Shown here: positions 63,102-64,000 of the stretch, piece after piece
How positions within the stretch are numbered: position 1 is the stretch's first letter
How the letters are laid out: each line of letters opens with the position of its first letter
Source of the DNA: Brachynemurus nebulosus
Lineage: Eukaryota; Arthropoda; Insecta; Neuroptera; Myrmeleontidae
Direction: 5' to 3'
DNA length: 64,000 bases
Assembly (NCBI GenBank): GCA_035578155.1
Contig: JAPWDM010000033.1
Coordinates: 2,315,846 to 2,379,845 of the forward strand
Program-made: the position numbers and the translations under genes
Notes under the pieces: model-generated
Databases searched by the model: none
What the model was told of the DNA's origin: nothing
What the model saw: only the letters and a program-made list of their open reading frames with translations

Positions 63102-64000
63102 TTGGTAGCCGCGGTGGTGTGATGGTTCAATGGTAGGGCTTAAACAAAGGTTAGGTAAACGGGTTTATTTTATTTTTAGGGAATCATTCTTTTCTTAATT
63201 ATATTATATTTAGGATCATTTGGTATTTCTTTTTAAATAACATAGGTAAGAATTTTTTTATTCATTATAGGAGTCAGCAAATATTTTTTTTTCAATGTCA
63301 AATAAAATGTATGTATAGGCATTCACGCGATTAAAAACATATAGAGGTATCAGGTATCATATACGTTTTATCATCTTAACAATTAAAACATTTAGGAAAC
63401 TAAACGCGTATTAAATTTATTTATTAAAAGGGACGGGTTCACTATTTTTTTCTAAGGGGGGTCACTAAAATTAACAAAATAAAGGGGATATAAGGAAACC
63501 ACAAGCTAACAAGGAAAGGGACAGGAAAAGGTTCAACAAAGAATCGGGCTCACTACTGTGGAAATGTTCATCAGGGAAATTTTATTTATACGGTAAAAAG
63601 GATATTTTATAATATAACTAATAAATAACGATCAGGGATAATTAGATAACCGGGTTCATTACCAGTAATATATGAAAAATGGAATAAGTACATAAGGAAA
63701 CCTCAAAACTAACCGGGGGAAAGACAAGGAAGGGTTCAACCAATAAAAATCGGGCTTACTACAATAGAAGAAACCATTAGGGGAAATATTGTCGGCCTGG
63801 GCAGATAACAAATGGATGGAATGAATAACTCCAGGAAAAACCATCGACTCCAGGGACCACCGGGACTACGACCAAAATAGCAGGATCACGATCGTCACCA
63901 ATTCGGGCAAAATTGCATGGCGATCAGGAACAATCGGTTGCCCACCGTATCGTTCCGCCCCATAAAGGGTAGTACTATACCCGCCAGATCCAGAGCTAAT
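63102..64000 (+). mobile_element. Leader of the second LTR retrotransposon, cut by the window edge
   Basis: GC content rises after the LTR. No gag frame has opened by 64000; the open frame on the minus strand resembles nothing. Loosely repeated blocks (GGGTTCACTA, AAGGAAACC.CAA, GGAAAGGGACAGGAA.GGTTCAAC) suggest tandem duplication in an untranslated leader. The element is presumed to continue to the right. Confidence 0.5.

Overview
This is AT-rich animal nuclear DNA, almost certainly from an insect. The grounds are a spliced metazoan COQ8 gene with long introns, an errantivirus-like Gypsy element with an env gene, CCTAACC-type tandem sequence, and many small DNA transposons of the kind common in insects. 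A hemipteran would fit, but the sequence does not settle the order.

The only host gene I can support is COQ8 (ADCK3/ABC1/UbiB family atypical kinase of coenzyme Q synthesis). It lies on the minus strand from 49295 to 10403, in seven exons with consensus splice sites. The exons join in phase to 662 residues and carry all family motifs. Two introns are very large (about 14.0 kb and 16.8 kb) and are packed with nested mobile elements.

Region by region. 1-2.4 kb is AT-rich with no gene. 2.4-8.3 kb is a decayed errantivirus-like retrotransposon (gag, pol, env, plus strand) with a recognisable gag/pol frameshift site. 8.55-9.9 kb is one copy of an unclassified repeat ('family A') whose inverted partner lies in COQ8 intron 2 at 21.8-23.9 kb. 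10.4-49.3 kb is COQ8. Intron 4 holds a minisatellite, foldback elements and a piggyBac-type MITE inside a mariner-type MITE. Intron 2 holds hAT-type and pogo-type elements and a 632-bp near-perfect foldback. Intron 1 holds a 3.75-kb apparently intact DNA transposon (39506-43253) with an uninterrupted 765-codon transposase, matching ends, a 4-bp target duplication and seven copies of a 13-mer near its ends, plus a 1.3-kb hAT-type foldback. 49.3-51.8 kb is COQ8 upstream DNA. 51.8-54.7 kb is a Harbinger-like element with a second, TGACGTCA-rich element inside it. 54.9-57.6 kb holds further MITEs. 57.6-62.5 kb is repeats and a LINE remnant. 62530-63101 is an LTR of another retrotransposon, whose interior probably runs off the right edge.

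The most notable object is the 39.5-43.3 kb transposon, a probably complete and recent element of a poorly known DDE-type family (a Sola relative is my best guess). I see no CRISPR array, functional tRNA gene or rRNA gene, and no new multi-gene system. The rest of the interest lies in the nesting and architecture of mobile elements inside one essential metabolic gene.
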